This document shows, in pieces, positions 1 through 9,909 of a DNA stretch of 64,000 nucleotides. The translations under genes were made by a program, and so were the position numbers. The first letter of the stretch is position 1. Each line of letters opens with the position of its first letter. Source of the DNA: Sphingomonadales bacterium. Its GTDB lineage: Bacteria > Pseudomonadota > Alphaproteobacteria > Sphingomonadales > Sphingomonadaceae. The notes under the pieces were generated by a model. The model saw only the letters and a program-made list of their open reading frames with translations, did no database searches and was not told where the DNA came from. The stretch lies in NCBI GenBank assembly GCA_028868535.1, contig JAGWUH010000012.1, positions 1-64,000 on the forward strand, written 5' to 3'.

Positions 1-213
1 GCCTGCCGCCCAGCTCACGATTTCGACGATCTGCGGCCGTTCGGTCCCCAGCAGGTGGTCGTAGCGCGCGCGCAGCGCGGCGAACCCGGCGGGCGTTATC
101 GGTGGCGAATCGGCGGGATTGCCGGCCGTTCGGGCGCCGGCGGCGGCAGGCCCGCGCCGGGACTGGGCGCTGGCTCGGGCAGGGGGGTGGCCAGGGGGGT
201 TGGAAGCGGACAT
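1..213 (-). CDS. greB: Transcription elongation factor GreB, N-terminal part (runs off the window)
   Basis: Only the first 71 codons lie in the window; the frame stays open to base 1. After about 40 residues rich in Pro, Ala and Arg, the translation reads ITPAGFAALRARYDHL and then ERPQIVEIVSWAAG. This matches the start of the GreA/GreB N-terminal coiled coil, and the VSWAA stretch is typical of GreB. GreB binds the RNA polymerase secondary channel and stimulates cleavage of backtracked transcripts. The ATG at 213 is the only start I see, but the low-complexity extension is longer than in E. coli GreB, so the true start could lie inside it. The upstream gene on the same strand is the chemoreceptor, 46 bp away. 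Confidence 0.8.
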   Translation of the reverse strand, partial: MSASNPPGHPPARASAQSRRGPAAAGARTAGNPADSPPITPAGFAALRARYDHLLGTERPQIVEIVSWAAG

Positions 214-259
214 CGCCCGCCTGTTACCGTCGGCGGGGCCGAAGGGAAAGCGCCGCGCT

Positions 260-2110
260 TCAGAAGCTCGACCAGTCCTCCGGCTCGGCTGCCAGCGCCA
301 GCGCGCCCCAGCTCGCCGGAACGGGCGCGCGTGCCGGCGCGGCCAGTGCCTCGCGGCCCGATTCGCGCCGCCGCGCCTTCCCGGCGCCGCCATCGGCCGG
401 CCGCCGCGCGCGATCGCGGCTGCGGAACTCGGTCACCAGCGCCATCAGGCATTCGACCTCGTCGACCAGCGACCGCGTCGCCGCGCTCGACTGTTCGACC
501 ATCGCCGCGTTCTGCTGCGTCATCCGGTCCATCTCGCCGACGGCACTGCTGACCTGCTGGAGGTGCGACGCCTGGGCCTCGGCCGATCCGGCGATGTCGC
601 CGATCCGGGAATTGATCTCGCCGACCTGCTCAACGATCGTGCGCAGTCGCGATCCGGTCTCGCCGACCAGCGCGACGCCCGCGTCGACTTGCGCCGAACT
701 GGTGGAGATCAGCTCGCGGATGTCGCGCGCGGCATCGCCGCTGCGCTGCGCCAGCCCACGCACCTCGTTGGCCACGACCATGAAGCCCTTGCCCGCCTCG
801 CCGGCGCGCGCCGCCTCGACGCCCGCGTTCAGCGCCAGCAGGTTGGTCTGGAAGGCAATCCCGTCGATGACGTTCACGATCTGCGCTATCTGCTGCGAGG
901 ATTGCTCGATCCCCGCCATCGCGGCGATCGCACGCTCGACCACGGCACCGCCTTCGCTGGCCTGGCGATGGGCGTTGGCCACCGCTTGCTGCATGGCCGC
1001 CGCGCCGGCCGCGGTTGCCTGGACCGAACCGGTGATCTGGTTCATCGCCGCCGAAGTCTCCTCCAGGCTCGCTGCCTGCTGCGCGTTGCGCGCGGCAAGG
1101 TCGTCCGCGGCCGAGCGGATCTCGTCGACCGAGCCGATAACCCCGCGCGCGCTGACCCGCACCGTCCCCAGGGCCTCGCGCAGCGCGCCCTGCGCGGCGT
1201 TGAAGTTCTGCCGCAGTTCCTCGTAAGCGGCGGGGAAGGGTGCCGAGATGTCGTATTCGAGGTCCTTGCCGGCCAGCCTCCCCAGCGCCACGGACAGCTG
1301 CCCCACCACCTCCTGCTGTTCGCGCTCGCCTTGCTCGCGCGACAGCACCGCTTGCCGGAACACCTCGATCGCGCGCACCAGCATCCCGATCTCGTCCTCG
1401 CGCTCCTGGCCCGCGACCGGGCGGCGGGTGTCACCGGCGGCGATCGCCTCCACGCAGTCGGCGGTCGCCGCCAGCGGGTCGACGATGCGGCTCTGTATCA
1501 GCCGCGCGGCCAGCCAGTTCGCGGCCATGACCAGCAGGGCCAGCGCGACGATCACCGCGACGGCCAGGATCGTGCCGCGATGGCTGCGCGCGACCAGTGC
1601 GCCGCGATAGGCGCCCGAATGCTCGACCAGCGCCTTGATTCCGTCCTGTTGCGCCCAGTAGGCGCGGCTCAGGTCGTCGTCATGGATGCGTCGCGCTACC
1701 GCCATGTCGTTGGCGCGGACCGCCGGAATGAAGCGCTCGTCCATCGCCCGCCAGAACGCCTCGGCGCGGACCATCGAGGCGTCGACCTCGGCGCGCTGCA
1801 CGTCGGGAACCGGCGCCGTGCGCCAATAGGCGCGGCGCTGCGCGAAGATCGCGCGCTCCTCGTCGATCAGCGCCAGCCCGCGCTGCGCATAAGCCGGGTT
1901 CTCGACGATCAGCGTCGCGTGCAGGTAAGGCTCGACGACGAACGCCGGCGGCGGCAGGATGTCGGCCAGCAGCTCGTCCTGCAGCGCCGTCGCCCGGTAC
2001 AGCGGCCCACCGAAGCGGACCTGGCCGATCACCAGCGCCACCACCGTGAACGCGATGAGCAGCAGCGCGATCAGCGCCTTGGCGGCATTGCGAGCCTGGT
2101 TGCGGATCAT
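260..2110 (-). CDS. Methyl-accepting chemotaxis protein (transmembrane chemoreceptor)
   Basis: A 616-residue chemoreceptor. A membrane segment lies at about residues 11-30, followed by a periplasmic sensor of about 160 residues and a second membrane segment near 190-210. A HAMP region follows, then the long helical signalling domain. The highly conserved hairpin tip is visible as [20 protein letters not shown] followed by [15 protein letters not shown], where CheA and CheW dock. The last five residues are DWSSF, which fits the aromatic-x-x-aromatic tail (NWETF in E. coli Tar) that tethers CheR/CheB. No che gene is in the window, so this is an orphan receptor. The ligand cannot be predicted. 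greB follows on the same strand. Confidence 0.93.
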   Translation of the reverse strand: MIRNQARNAAKALIALLLIAFTVVALVIGQVRFGGPLYRATALQDELLADILPPPAFVVEPYLHATLIVENPAYAQRGLALIDEERAIFAQRRAYWRTAPVPDVQRAEVDASMVRAEAFWRAMDERFIPAVRANDMAVARRIHDDDLSRAYWAQQDGIKALVEHSGAYRGALVARSHRGTILAVAVIVALALLVMAANWLAARLIQSRIVDPLAATADCVEAIAAGDTRRPVAGQEREDEIGMLVRAIEVFRQAVLSREQGEREQQEVVGQLSVALGRLAGKDLEYDISAPFPAAYEELRQNFNAAQGALREALGTVRVSARGVIGSVDEIRSAADDLAARNAQQAASLEETSAAMNQITGSVQATAAGAAAMQQAVANAHRQASEGGAVVERAIAAMAGIEQSSQQIAQIVNVIDGIAFQTNLLALNAGVEAARAGEAGKGFMVVANEVRGLAQRSGDAARDIRELISTSSAQVDAGVALVGETGSRLRTIVEQVGEINSRIGDIAGSAEAQASHLQQVSSAVGEMDRMTQQNAAMVEQSSAATRSLVDEVECLMALVTEFRSRDRARRPADGGAGKARRRESGREALAAPARAPVPASWGALALAAEPEDWSSF

Positions 2111-2317
2111 CGTCGTCTGGCCTTCACTGGTCTTCCGAGGGCGTCAGGATAGCGCGCGGAGGTTGAGGACAGCCTGCAATCGACTGCGTATTCATCGTTA
2201 GTTTTCGTGGATGGGGACTTGCGCCGCGGCATGCCAGGTCGGTTGACTCGTGCCAGACAGATGTCCAGCATCGGTCCCGACACGCCCCGAATCGACGGGC
2301 GGCAGCGGGAGAGAACG

Positions 2318-3352
2318 ATGGCGGACAGGCTCAGGGTCGTGCAGTGGGCGACGGGCACGGTGGGAGGCGCGGCGATGCGCGCGATCCTCGATCATCCCGG
2401 CATGGAACTGGTCGGCGCCAGGGTCTATTCCGAAGCCAAGACCGGCCGCGACCTCGGCGAACTGTGCGGCCGCCCGCCGCTCGGCGTCACGGCGACGCGC
2501 AGCCTGGCCGACGTGCTCGCGCTGAAACCCGACTGTGTCAGCTACATGCCCGAGAGCACCGACATGGATGATGTCGTGGCGCTGCTCGAAGCCGGCATCA
2601 ATGTCGTCGGCACCCGGGCCGAGTTCTTCAATCCGCACGGCCTCGACGGTGCCACCCGCGCCCGCATCGAGGCGGCCTGCGCGAAAGGCGGTTCCTCGAT
2701 CCACGCCTCCGGTTCCAGCCCCGGCTTCATCACCGAGGCGCTGCCGATCGTGCTGCTGTCGCTGGTGCGCCGGCTGGACCTGTTGTCGATCGACGAGTTC
2801 GCCAACTGCGTCGACGGCTGCTCGGAGGAGATGCTGGTCGAGATCATGGGTTTCGGCGAAACCCCCGAGGTGTTCGCCCGGCGCAACCTGGCGGCCCGCG
2901 ACGAAGTCTTCGAGCATTCGCTGGCGCTGGTGGCGGACGCGATCGGCATGAAGCTCGACGGCTTCGAGACCGCCAGCGAGTTCGCGCTGTGCCGTACCGA
3001 GACGAAGCTCCACCGCAGCACGATCCCGGCGGGTTCGGTCGGCGGCCAGCGCGTCACCCTCACCGGGCTGCGCGGCGGCAAGCCGCTGCTGCGCTTCCGC
3101 TCGAACTGGTTCGTCACCACCGACCTCGAGCCGGACTGGGACCTGCGAAGCGACGGCTGGCGGGTGCTGGTCGAGGGCGACACCCCGCTCGATATCAGCA
3201 TCTCGTTCCCGATTCCGCCCGAGCAGCGCATGGCGACGCTACCCAACCTCACCGCGCACCGCCCGGTCAACGCCATCCCGGCGGTCTGCGCCGCCCCGCC
3301 CGGCTTCGTGACGACCACGGCGCTGCCGCAGGTGATCGCGCGGTTGGCCTAA
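2318..3352 (+). CDS. DapB-like NAD(P)-dependent dehydrogenase
   Basis: A 344-residue protein opening with a Rossmann motif (VVQWATGTVGGAAMRAIL). It resembles the dihydrodipicolinate-reductase-like family that includes 2,4-diaminopentanoate dehydrogenase and many uncharacterised actinobacterial and sphingomonad proteins found near P450s. The segment GINVVGTRAEFFNP and the motif GSSPGFITEALP fit this family. The frame is open further upstream, but the ATG at 2318 is preceded by GGGAGAG at a suitable distance and begins just before the Rossmann strand. It is not the biosynthetic dapB. The next gene, a secreted protein, starts 64 bp downstream on the same strand. The substrate is unknown; oxidation or reduction of a small metabolite linked to the nearby P450 is a guess. 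Confidence 0.75.
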   Translation: MADRLRVVQWATGTVGGAAMRAILDHPGMELVGARVYSEAKTGRDLGELCGRPPLGVTATRSLADVLALKPDCVSYMPESTDMDDVVALLEAGINVVGTRAEFFNPHGLDGATRARIEAACAKGGSSIHASGSSPGFITEALPIVLLSLVRRLDLLSIDEFANCVDGCSEEMLVEIMGFGETPEVFARRNLAARDEVFEHSLALVADAIGMKLDGFETASEFALCRTETKLHRSTIPAGSVGGQRVTLTGLRGGKPLLRFRSNWFVTTDLEPDWDLRSDGWRVLVEGDTPLDISISFPIPPEQRMATLPNLTAHRPVNAIPAVCAAPPGFVTTTALPQVIARLA

Positions 3353-3416
3353 GCCGCGCTTGCCGGTCGCCGGTCACAGCGCCATGAATGGCGCTGACGA
3401 TCGAAACAGGCGACCG

Positions 3417-4778
3417 ATGCAACCGCGCATTCTCCCCCCGCTCCTCGCGGCCGTCGCCCTTGCCGGGCCGGCCTTCCCGGCCGAGCCCCCCCGAATTGTC
3501 CCGGCCGCCGAAACCACGCCGTTCTACCTGCCGATGCAGGGCCTGAGGGCGCCCGCGAACCGCTTTTTCGTCAAGTGCGATGCCAGCCGTGCCGCCCGCC
3601 GCGAGGTCTATGCCGGGCGCGATGCCGCCTCGCTCTACGGCCGGGCGGAGGGCGGCTTCGAATTCGTCTACGAGGCGCGCGACGGGCAGGGCCGACCGTG
3701 CGTCTACCCGTTCGCGCCGTGGCTGCCGCAAGTGGTCGGCGCGCTCGATCGCACCCAGTACATCCTGCGATCGTCGCAGCCGGGCACCCGCGTCACCTTC
3801 CGCACCCCGGACCAATGGGCGACGATCGACCTGCGGCTGTTCGACATCGGCCGCCAGCGCGTCCACTTCGAGATGCGCGACATCGGCCTCGATTTCCCCG
3901 GCGCGATCCAGCCGATGGGGGCGCTCCATCTCGAGGCGCTCGGCGCCGTCCGCCCCGGGCTGATCACCGCCGTGATCCGCCGTTCGCGGCTCTACGGCGG
4001 CAAGAACGCGCTGTTCGTCCCCTCCGGCGAAACCATGCTCTACGTCGAGGACAGCGAGATCGCCGGCAACGTCGGCACCAACGTCGATCAGGAGCACGGC
4101 ACCTACATCAACGGCATCCTCGTCTCGCACCTGCGCAATTCGTCCTGGCATGGCCAGCTCGGCTGGAAGGACCAGGCCAGCGGCCACCAGCTCAAGGACA
4201 AGGCCTACCTGCGGATCTACGAGAACGTCACCATCTCGAACGAAACCGCCGGCACCCCGCCTTCGGCAATGCCGCTGGTCGATGCCAGCGCCTTCGGCTT
4301 CACCTGGAGCAAGGGGCTGCGGCTGCGGCGGCTGCAACCGCTGCAGGCCCCGCGCGAGGGGCTGGTCGACCTGCGCACCGAGATCCGCTACGGCGCGCCC
4401 GGTCTCTACCCCTGGCCGCTCACCGCCGGTCCCGGCTGGCGGATGCCGCCGCAGCCGCTGGCCGCGCTCGACCGGCTCTATCTCGCGGTATTCCAGGACA
4501 CCACGGTCGAAAGCTTCCGCCGCGAACCGTTCGTGTTTCGCCTCTCGCCCACCGGCACCGGCTTCGTCCCCGGCCGCGACGTCGTCACCGGCAACGAGCG
4601 GACCACGCCGGCGGACCAGCGCTTCGCCGCGCTGGCGTTCAACACCCGCGGCACCGCCGCGCGCGCCTTTGCCCCCGGCGGCTGGACGTTCGCCGATCCG
4701 CAACTGCCGCCGCAGGGTCAATGGCTGCTCGACCGCGACGCGTTCATCCGCCACGCTTTGGGCCTGATCGGCCGCTGA
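3417..4778 (+). CDS. Secreted protein of unknown function, beta-helix-like
   Basis: A 453-residue protein with a clear Sec signal peptide (basic start, hydrophobic run of Leu, Ala and Val, then Ala-rich cleavage near residue 22), so it should be periplasmic or exported. The central part has repeating short beta-strand phrases with Asn/Gly turns (for example SRLYGGKNALFVPSGETMLY, then EDSEIAGNVGTNVDQEHGTY), resembling right-handed parallel beta-helix proteins of the pectate-lyase type. I see no recognised catalytic motif. The ATG at 3417 is chosen because it gives the signal peptide directly. It is convergent with the ferredoxin gene, with only one base between the stops. I do not recognise a named family. 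Confidence 0.6.
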   Translation: MQPRILPPLLAAVALAGPAFPAEPPRIVPAAETTPFYLPMQGLRAPANRFFVKCDASRAARREVYAGRDAASLYGRAEGGFEFVYEARDGQGRPCVYPFAPWLPQVVGALDRTQYILRSSQPGTRVTFRTPDQWATIDLRLFDIGRQRVHFEMRDIGLDFPGAIQPMGALHLEALGAVRPGLITAVIRRSRLYGGKNALFVPSGETMLYVEDSEIAGNVGTNVDQEHGTYINGILVSHLRNSSWHGQLGWKDQASGHQLKDKAYLRIYENVTISNETAGTPPSAMPLVDASAFGFTWSKGLRLRRLQPLQAPREGLVDLRTEIRYGAPGLYPWPLTAGPGWRMPPQPLAALDRLYLAVFQDTTVESFRREPFVFRLSPTGTGFVPGRDVVTGNERTTPADQRFAALAFNTRGTAARAFAPGGWTFADPQLPPQGQWLLDRDAFIRHALGLIGR

Positions 4779-4779
4779 A

Positions 4780-5100
4780 TCAGAACTGCCGCTTGGGCAG
4801 CCGCACCACCATCCCGTCCATTGCCGCCGTCACCGGCAACTGGCACGAAAGCCGCTCGTTCGGCCCCGGCTCGTCGCGCATTTCCAGCGTCGCCGCTTCC
4901 AGCTCGGCGATCGGCGCCAGCGCTCCCAGCCAGTTCTCGTCGACAAACACGCGGCAGGTGCCGCACGCGCAATTGCCGCCGCAATCCGCGAGGATGCCGC
5001 GGATGTCCGCCGCCCGCGCCGCCTCCATCAGCGATCCGCCCTCCGCGCACGCGACGTCGAACCGCGCCCCATCCGCTTCGATAAACGTCACCGTTACCAT
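4780..5100 (-). CDS. [2Fe-2S] ferredoxin, adrenodoxin/putidaredoxin type
   Basis: A 106-residue ferredoxin. The cluster ligands are visible as Cys40, Cys46, Cys49 and Cys86 (C-x5-C-x2-C and a distant Cys in RLSCQLPV), the spacing of putidaredoxin-type electron carriers. An extra Cys44 sits within the loop. Its ATG immediately follows the TAA stop of the P450 gene (TAAATG), so the two are almost certainly cotranscribed and translationally coupled. The obvious role is to deliver electrons to that P450. No ferredoxin reductase is in the window, so a reductase encoded elsewhere must complete the chain. Confidence 0.93.
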   Translation of the reverse strand: MVTVTFIEADGARFDVACAEGGSLMEAARAADIRGILADCGGNCACGTCRVFVDENWLGALAPIAELEAATLEMRDEPGPNERLSCQLPVTAAMDGMVVRLPKRQF

Positions 5101-6327
5101 TTAGCCAGCCACCGGCTCGAACGCGAACGGCAGCGTTTTCAGACCCCACGATCCCGGATAGGGCCGCCAGACGATCTCGCCGTCGAGCCGCGGCTGCTTC
5201 ATCCGCCGCGCGATCGCGTGAATCGCCTCCTGCAATTGCGCGCGCGCGATGTACTGGCCCAGGCACATGTGCTTGCCGAGCCCGAACGCGACGTGGCGGT
5301 GGTCGCGGTCGATCTCGCGGTCGGGGTCGAAGCGCTCGGCATCGACGAAGGCGTCGGGATCGCGGCCGGAGATGTTGAAGGTGAAGTAGAGCATCGTGTC
5401 CGGCGGGAAGGTGACATCGCGATAGGTCACCTCCTCGCTCGTCACCCGCGCCACCGAACCGGGGTTGAAGACCCGCAGCGCCTCCTCGACGACGTCGGCG
5501 CAATAGGCATGGTCCTCGGCGCAGCGCGCGTAGATCTCGGGATACTTGAGCAGCTCGTACATCGTGTAGGTCAGCACGTTCTTGGTGGTGTCGTAGCCGG
5601 CGATGAAGAAGAACATGATCAGGTCGGTCAGTTGCCGAGCATTGATCCGCCCCTGGTCGGCTGTGTCAACCAGCAGCGTCAGCAGGTCCTGCTTTTCCGA
5701 TCCGTTCGGATCGGCGCGGCGCTCCTCGATCGTCTCGGCGACGAGGGCGTCGATCTGGACGATCGCGGTCTGCAGCGCCGGGATCAGCGCCTTGTCGAGG
5801 CTGAACGCCAGCCCCAGCGTTTCCAGGTCGTCGCGGATCCCGGCGATCCGCGCACGATCCGCGCCGACAAGGTCGAACATGTTGCTGATCGGATACCACG
5901 AGGCGAACTCGGCAAAGTCCATTCGCCCGGTGCCCGCGTGTTCGTCGAGCAGCCGCTCGATCGTCGCACGCATCGCCGGCCGCAGCTGGTTGGCGAAACG
6001 CGGGGTGAACTTGGCGGCGAAGGTGTGCCGCAGCAGCTTGTGCTCTTCCGGCGGCAGCGAGATCATCTGCTCGCTGGTGAAGCGCCCCCACGGCGTGCCC
6101 TTGGTGCCGAACATCTCGACCACGGCGGCATAAGGCGGGTGCAGCTTGTCGTCCTGCGGAAACAGGTCGCGAATCGCCGTGAACTCGTGGACGACATAGC
6201 CATAGTTGCTCGCCGCCAGCCACGGATGCTTCGCGCGCGCCTCGGCAAAGTGCTTGAGCGGGTCGACCCCGAATTCGGGGCGCTCCATTTCGAGGAAGGG
6301 CAGGTCCAGTTCGGCCAGCGCGGTCAT
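5101..6327 (-). CDS. Cytochrome P450 (bacterial class I)
   Basis: A soluble 408-residue P450 when started at the ATG at 6327 (MTALAELDLP). An in-frame ATG at 6357 would add ten unlikely residues. The I-helix oxygen-activation motif AGYDTT is at about 243-248. The ExxR pair (E282, R285) and the heme loop FGLGKHMCLGQ with proximal ligand Cys355 are all intact. The family oxidises a hydrophobic substrate using O2 and two electrons, here from the abutting ferredoxin. The closest analogues I can think of are CYP families acting on terpenoids, fatty acids or steroids, but the substrate is not deducible. It is divergent from metY across about 155 bp. Confidence 0.93.
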   Translation of the reverse strand: MTALAELDLPFLEMERPEFGVDPLKHFAEARAKHPWLAASNYGYVVHEFTAIRDLFPQDDKLHPPYAAVVEMFGTKGTPWGRFTSEQMISLPPEEHKLLRHTFAAKFTPRFANQLRPAMRATIERLLDEHAGTGRMDFAEFASWYPISNMFDLVGADRARIAGIRDDLETLGLAFSLDKALIPALQTAIVQIDALVAETIEERRADPNGSEKQDLLTLLVDTADQGRINARQLTDLIMFFFIAGYDTTKNVLTYTMYELLKYPEIYARCAEDHAYCADVVEEALRVFNPGSVARVTSEEVTYRDVTFPPDTMLYFTFNISGRDPDAFVDAERFDPDREIDRDHRHVAFGLGKHMCLGQYIARAQLQEAIHAIARRMKQPRLDGEIVWRPYPGSWGLKTLPFAFEPVAG

Positions 6328-6483
6328 CGTTCCTCTCCGTTTTGTCTTGCTGTGCACATGCCTAGCACCTCGACGGGCGAGGTCAACGCCGCAGCCTTGT
6401 GCAACCGATATGATTCAGCGCAAGGTTTGCCCCGACGCGGCCGCTAGGCACGATCCACCCGAATCAACGCGAGAGGACATTGC

Positions 6484-7767
6484 ATGAAGATCGAGACGAT
6501 GGCCGTCCACGCCGGCTACAGCCCGGACCCGACCACCCGCGCCGTCGCGGTGCCGGTCTACCAGACCGTCGCCTATGCCTTCGACAACGCCCAGCACGGC
6601 GCCGACCTGTTCGATCTCAAGGTTCCGGGCAACATCTACACCCGCATCATGAACCCGACGCAGGACGTGCTCGAACAGCGCGTCGCCGCGCTCGAGGGCG
6701 GCATCGCCGCGCTGGCGCTGGCGTCGGGCATGGCAGCGATCACCTATGCGATCCAGACCATCGCCGAGGCGGGGGACAACATCGTTTCCGCCAGCACGCT
6801 CTACGGCGGCACCTACAACCTGTTCGCGCACACCTTCCCGCAGCAGGGCATCGAGGTGCGCTTCGCCGATGCCGCCGATCCCGACAGCTTCGCTGCGCTG
6901 ATCGACGATCGCACCAAGGCGGTGTTCTGCGAATCGGTCGGCAACCCGCTCGGCAACGTCACCGACTTCGAGCGCCTCGCCGCGATCGCCCACGCCGCCG
7001 GCGTGCCGCTGATCGTCGACAACACCGTGCCCAGCCCCTACCTGTGCCGCCCGTTCGAGCACGGCGCGGACATCGTCGTCCACTCGCTGACCAAGTACCT
7101 CGGCGGCCACGGCAACTCGGTCGGCGGCGCCATCGTCGATTCGGGCAAGTTCCCCTGGGCCGAGCACAAGGCCCGCTTCCGGCGCCTCAACGAGCCCGAC
7201 GTCTCCTACCACGGCGTCGTCTATACCGAGGCGCTGGGGCCGGCGGCGTTCATCGGCCGCGCCCGCGTCGTGCCGCTGCGCAACACCGGCGCAGCGATCT
7301 CGCCGCTGAACGCGTTCCTGATCCTGCAGGGGATCGAGACGCTGGCGCTGCGCATGGACCGCATCTGCGACAACGCGCTGGCGATCGCCATCGCCTTGCG
7401 GAACCATCCCAAGGTCGCCTCGGTCAACTACGCCGGCCTGCCCGATCACCGCGACCACGGCCTCGTGCAGAAGTACATGGGCGGCAAGGCCTCGGGCATC
7501 GTCTCGTTCGAGCTGAAGACCAGCGATACCGATCCGCGCGCCGCCGGCGCCCGCTTCCTCGATGGGCTGGGCCTGTTCACCCGGCTGGTCAACATCGGCG
7601 ATGCCAAGTCGCTGGCGACGCACCCTGCCTCGACCACGCACCGCCAGCTCAATCCCGAGGAACTGGCCAAGGCCGGCGTCAGCGAGGGCATGGTCCGCCT
7701 CTCGGTCGGCATCGAGCACGTCGACGACCTTCTCGCCGATCTCGAGGCCGCGCTCGCCGCGGTCTGA
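6484..7767 (+). CDS. metY: O-acetylhomoserine sulfhydrylase / aminocarboxypropyltransferase
   Basis: A PLP enzyme of the Cys/Met metabolism family, 427 residues, the usual length for MetY. The Schiff-base lysine is Lys204 in [11 protein letters not shown], and the phosphate-binding YTRIMNPT is near 52-59. The enzyme makes homocysteine from O-acetyl- or O-succinylhomoserine and sulfide, bypassing cystathionine. MetZ-type succinyl specificity cannot be excluded. GAGAGGA precedes the ATG. The gene stands alone, divergent from the P450. I looked for a SAM-II-like riboswitch in the leader and saw none I could support. Confidence 0.9.
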   Translation: MKIETMAVHAGYSPDPTTRAVAVPVYQTVAYAFDNAQHGADLFDLKVPGNIYTRIMNPTQDVLEQRVAALEGGIAALALASGMAAITYAIQTIAEAGDNIVSASTLYGGTYNLFAHTFPQQGIEVRFADAADPDSFAALIDDRTKAVFCESVGNPLGNVTDFERLAAIAHAAGVPLIVDNTVPSPYLCRPFEHGADIVVHSLTKYLGGHGNSVGGAIVDSGKFPWAEHKARFRRLNEPDVSYHGVVYTEALGPAAFIGRARVVPLRNTGAAISPLNAFLILQGIETLALRMDRICDNALAIAIALRNHPKVASVNYAGLPDHRDHGLVQKYMGGKASGIVSFELKTSDTDPRAAGARFLDGLGLFTRLVNIGDAKSLATHPASTTHRQLNPEELAKAGVSEGMVRLSVGIEHVDDLLADLEAALAAV

Positions 7768-7845
7768 TGGCCCGGGTGTGGGGAGACTGGCCGTGGTTCG
7801 CTGCCCGGACCGAGTCCAGTGTCCCCGCGCCCTGTCCGCCCGCAC

Positions 7846-9813
7846 CTATCCAGGCGTCTGCTTGCCCAGGAAATGGCTCAACGGGTTCGGTCCCCGGTAG
7901 CGCGCCTTGTCCGGGTACAACGCTTCGTAGACCACCGCGTTCTCGAGCACATGCGCGACGTAGCCGCGGGTCTCGGTGAACGGGATGTGTTCGATCCAGT
8001 CGACCCAGTTGCCGGTCTGGCGTGGGTCACCCAGGTCGCGCAGCCACTTGTTCACATTGCCCGGCCCGGCATTGTAGGCGGCGATCGCCAGCGGGTACGA
8101 GCCGGCATAGAGGTCCATCAGGTGCGCGAACAGCGCATCGCCCAGCGTCATGTTGTAGAGCGGATCGCGCGTCAGCGAGGAAAAGTCGTATGGCAGGCCC
8201 AGCTTCTTCGCCTGGCCCATCGCCGTGCCCGGCATCAACTGCATCAGCCCCCGCGCGCCGGCGCGGCTGACTGCCTCGGGCGAGAACTGGCTTTCCTGCC
8301 TGCTGATCGCGTGGACGATCGTCCAGTCGGTTCCCAGCGGGATGGGAATGCGCGGGAACGAGACGCTGCGGAACGCCGACAGCCGGTCGTTGGTCGCTGC
8401 CTGGCCCAGGATCACCCCCAGGTCGCGCCGGCCGATGCCGCGCGCCAGATCGGCGACCAGAACATAGTCGCTTTCGCTCTCTGCCTGCTCGGCGATGGCG
8501 CGGAAAAAGCGCACCGCGGTCTGCCAGTCGCCGTCGCGCGCCACTTCGCGCACCGCCTGCGCCAGCGGCGTCGCATAGAAGGCTGCGCGCTGCTGCTGCG
8601 TCGGCGCCGGGTGCGGCGGATCGGCCAGCGGCGGCAGCGGCCGGCCCAGCCGCTCCAGCGCCAGCATGCCGTGGTACTGGTCGGGATAGGCGGCGGCTTG
8701 CTCGAAATACGGCAGGGCCGCGGTCGCCTGCCCGGCCTCGGCCAGCGCGCGACCGGCCCAGTAGAAGCCCTTGGCCCGCGTCTGCGGCGTCCGCGCCGCG
8801 CGGGCATACCGGGCGAACAGCGGCGCCGCGCGCACGGGATCGTGCAGGACCCACAGCGCGCCGGTCCCGCCCAGCCACATCAGCGAGGTATAGTCGTCGC
8901 GGATCGGGAAGATCAGTCGCGGGATGTCGGTGCCCGGCGGCAGCGCGTCGTCGATGCGCTCGGCGATGCGCACGGCGTCGGCGGTCGAGGCGTCGCGCGC
9001 GACCTGGAGCTGCAGGTTGATCCATTTGCGCGGGTCCAGCGGCGGCTGGGCCAGGGGCGGGCGCGAGGCGAGCAGGCCGGCGGCGGCATAGCCCTGGCCG
9101 GACTGGTAAAGCCGCCGCGCGCGAGAATAGACATAGCCCGCATCCGCCAGCGTTGCCCCGTCCGCGACCGCACCGGCGGCATCGCCACCCTGCAGCAGGT
9201 CCAGCCGTGCCAGCAGCGCGGCGCGCGCGCCCGGCGAAAGCGGGGTCGCCGGGTTGGCCGCCAGCCGCGCCGCCTGGTTGACATTGCCGTCCCACAGCAG
9301 GGCGTTCATGCGCGCGTCGTGGTCGGTGGCGGCAAGGCCGGAGCCATAGCGCGCCAGGATCGTCGCTTCCGCGGCATCGGACATGCTGCCGCCGCGCCAG
9401 GCGGCGCGCGCCAAGTCGCCGCTTTCCGGCCGGCCATAGGCGGCCAGCGCCAGCGCGTATTGCGCGCGCGCCGGATTGGTCATCGGCGGGAAGCGGTCGA
9501 AAAAGGCGATCAGGCGCGCCGGCTCGACCGCCGCGGTCTCCAGCGATTTCTCCGCCGCCAGCCGCAGCTTGTACTCATCCGGAAACCCCGGATAGGCCAG
9601 CAGGAAGCCGGCGTAGTCGGCAAACCCCCACGTCGATTGCATCGTCAGCTCGCGCCAGCGCACGATCGCCGATCCGATCGCGCCGGGCTGCGATGCGATC
9701 AGTTGCGCCCGCGCGCGATCCCATTCCGATCCGTCCTGGCACTGGGCGGGGGCTGACAGGCAGACGAGGCCCAGCAGAAACAGCGATGCCAACTTGCGAT
9801 GCATGCTGGACAT
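7846..9813 (-). CDS. slt: Soluble lytic murein transglycosylase (Slt70 type)
   Basis: About 655 residues from the ATG at 9813, or 652 from the ATG at 9804. A signal peptide (MHRKLASLFLLGLVCLSAPA) targets it to the periplasm. A long alpha-superhelical region rich in TPR-like Ala helices fills the first two thirds. The C-terminal SLT domain carries the catalytic Glu in ISRQESQFSPEA, followed by SRAGARGLMQLMPGTA and the motif SYPLAIAAYNAGPGNV. It cleaves the peptidoglycan glycan strand to a 1,6-anhydro product during wall remodelling. It is divergent from dapA, and the 96 bp between the starts contains an inverted repeat. Confidence 0.9.
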   Translation of the reverse strand: MSSMHRKLASLFLLGLVCLSAPAQCQDGSEWDRARAQLIASQPGAIGSAIVRWRELTMQSTWGFADYAGFLLAYPGFPDEYKLRLAAEKSLETAAVEPARLIAFFDRFPPMTNPARAQYALALAAYGRPESGDLARAAWRGGSMSDAAEATILARYGSGLAATDHDARMNALLWDGNVNQAARLAANPATPLSPGARAALLARLDLLQGGDAAGAVADGATLADAGYVYSRARRLYQSGQGYAAAGLLASRPPLAQPPLDPRKWINLQLQVARDASTADAVRIAERIDDALPPGTDIPRLIFPIRDDYTSLMWLGGTGALWVLHDPVRAAPLFARYARAARTPQTRAKGFYWAGRALAEAGQATAALPYFEQAAAYPDQYHGMLALERLGRPLPPLADPPHPAPTQQQRAAFYATPLAQAVREVARDGDWQTAVRFFRAIAEQAESESDYVLVADLARGIGRRDLGVILGQAATNDRLSAFRSVSFPRIPIPLGTDWTIVHAISRQESQFSPEAVSRAGARGLMQLMPGTAMGQAKKLGLPYDFSSLTRDPLYNMTLGDALFAHLMDLYAGSYPLAIAAYNAGPGNVNKWLRDLGDPRQTGNWVDWIEHIPFTETRGYVAHVLENAVVYEALYPDKARYRGPNPLSHFLGKQTPG

Positions 9814-9855
9814 AAAGGCCAACGGCTCCTTATCAGGCAATGAACGGGGCAGGGA

Positions 9856-9870
9856 CGTTCGGTCCGAACG
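9856..9870. promoter_or_regulatory. Inverted repeat between slt and dapA
   Basis: CGTTCGG and CCGAACG face each other with one central base. The repeat lies in the short divergent control region between the transglycosylase start at 9813 and the dapA start at 9910. It is a plausible operator, but no regulator is known and a 7-bp arm in GC-rich DNA is weak evidence. Confidence 0.25.
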
Positions 9871-9909
9871 GTTAGCCCATGCCACGAAGCGAAGGACAGG
9901 ACAAAATCG

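Noticed and set aside
2322..2334. GACAGGCTCAGGG at the start of the DapB-like gene resembles part of the palindromic repeat
   Set aside because: It lacks the TTC left part and the paired outer arms, and it encodes the conserved start of the gene.
6328..6483. SAM-responsive riboswitch upstream of metY
   Set aside because: Such elements are common before alphaproteobacterial metY-type genes, but I could not find the SAM-II core or a pseudoknot here.
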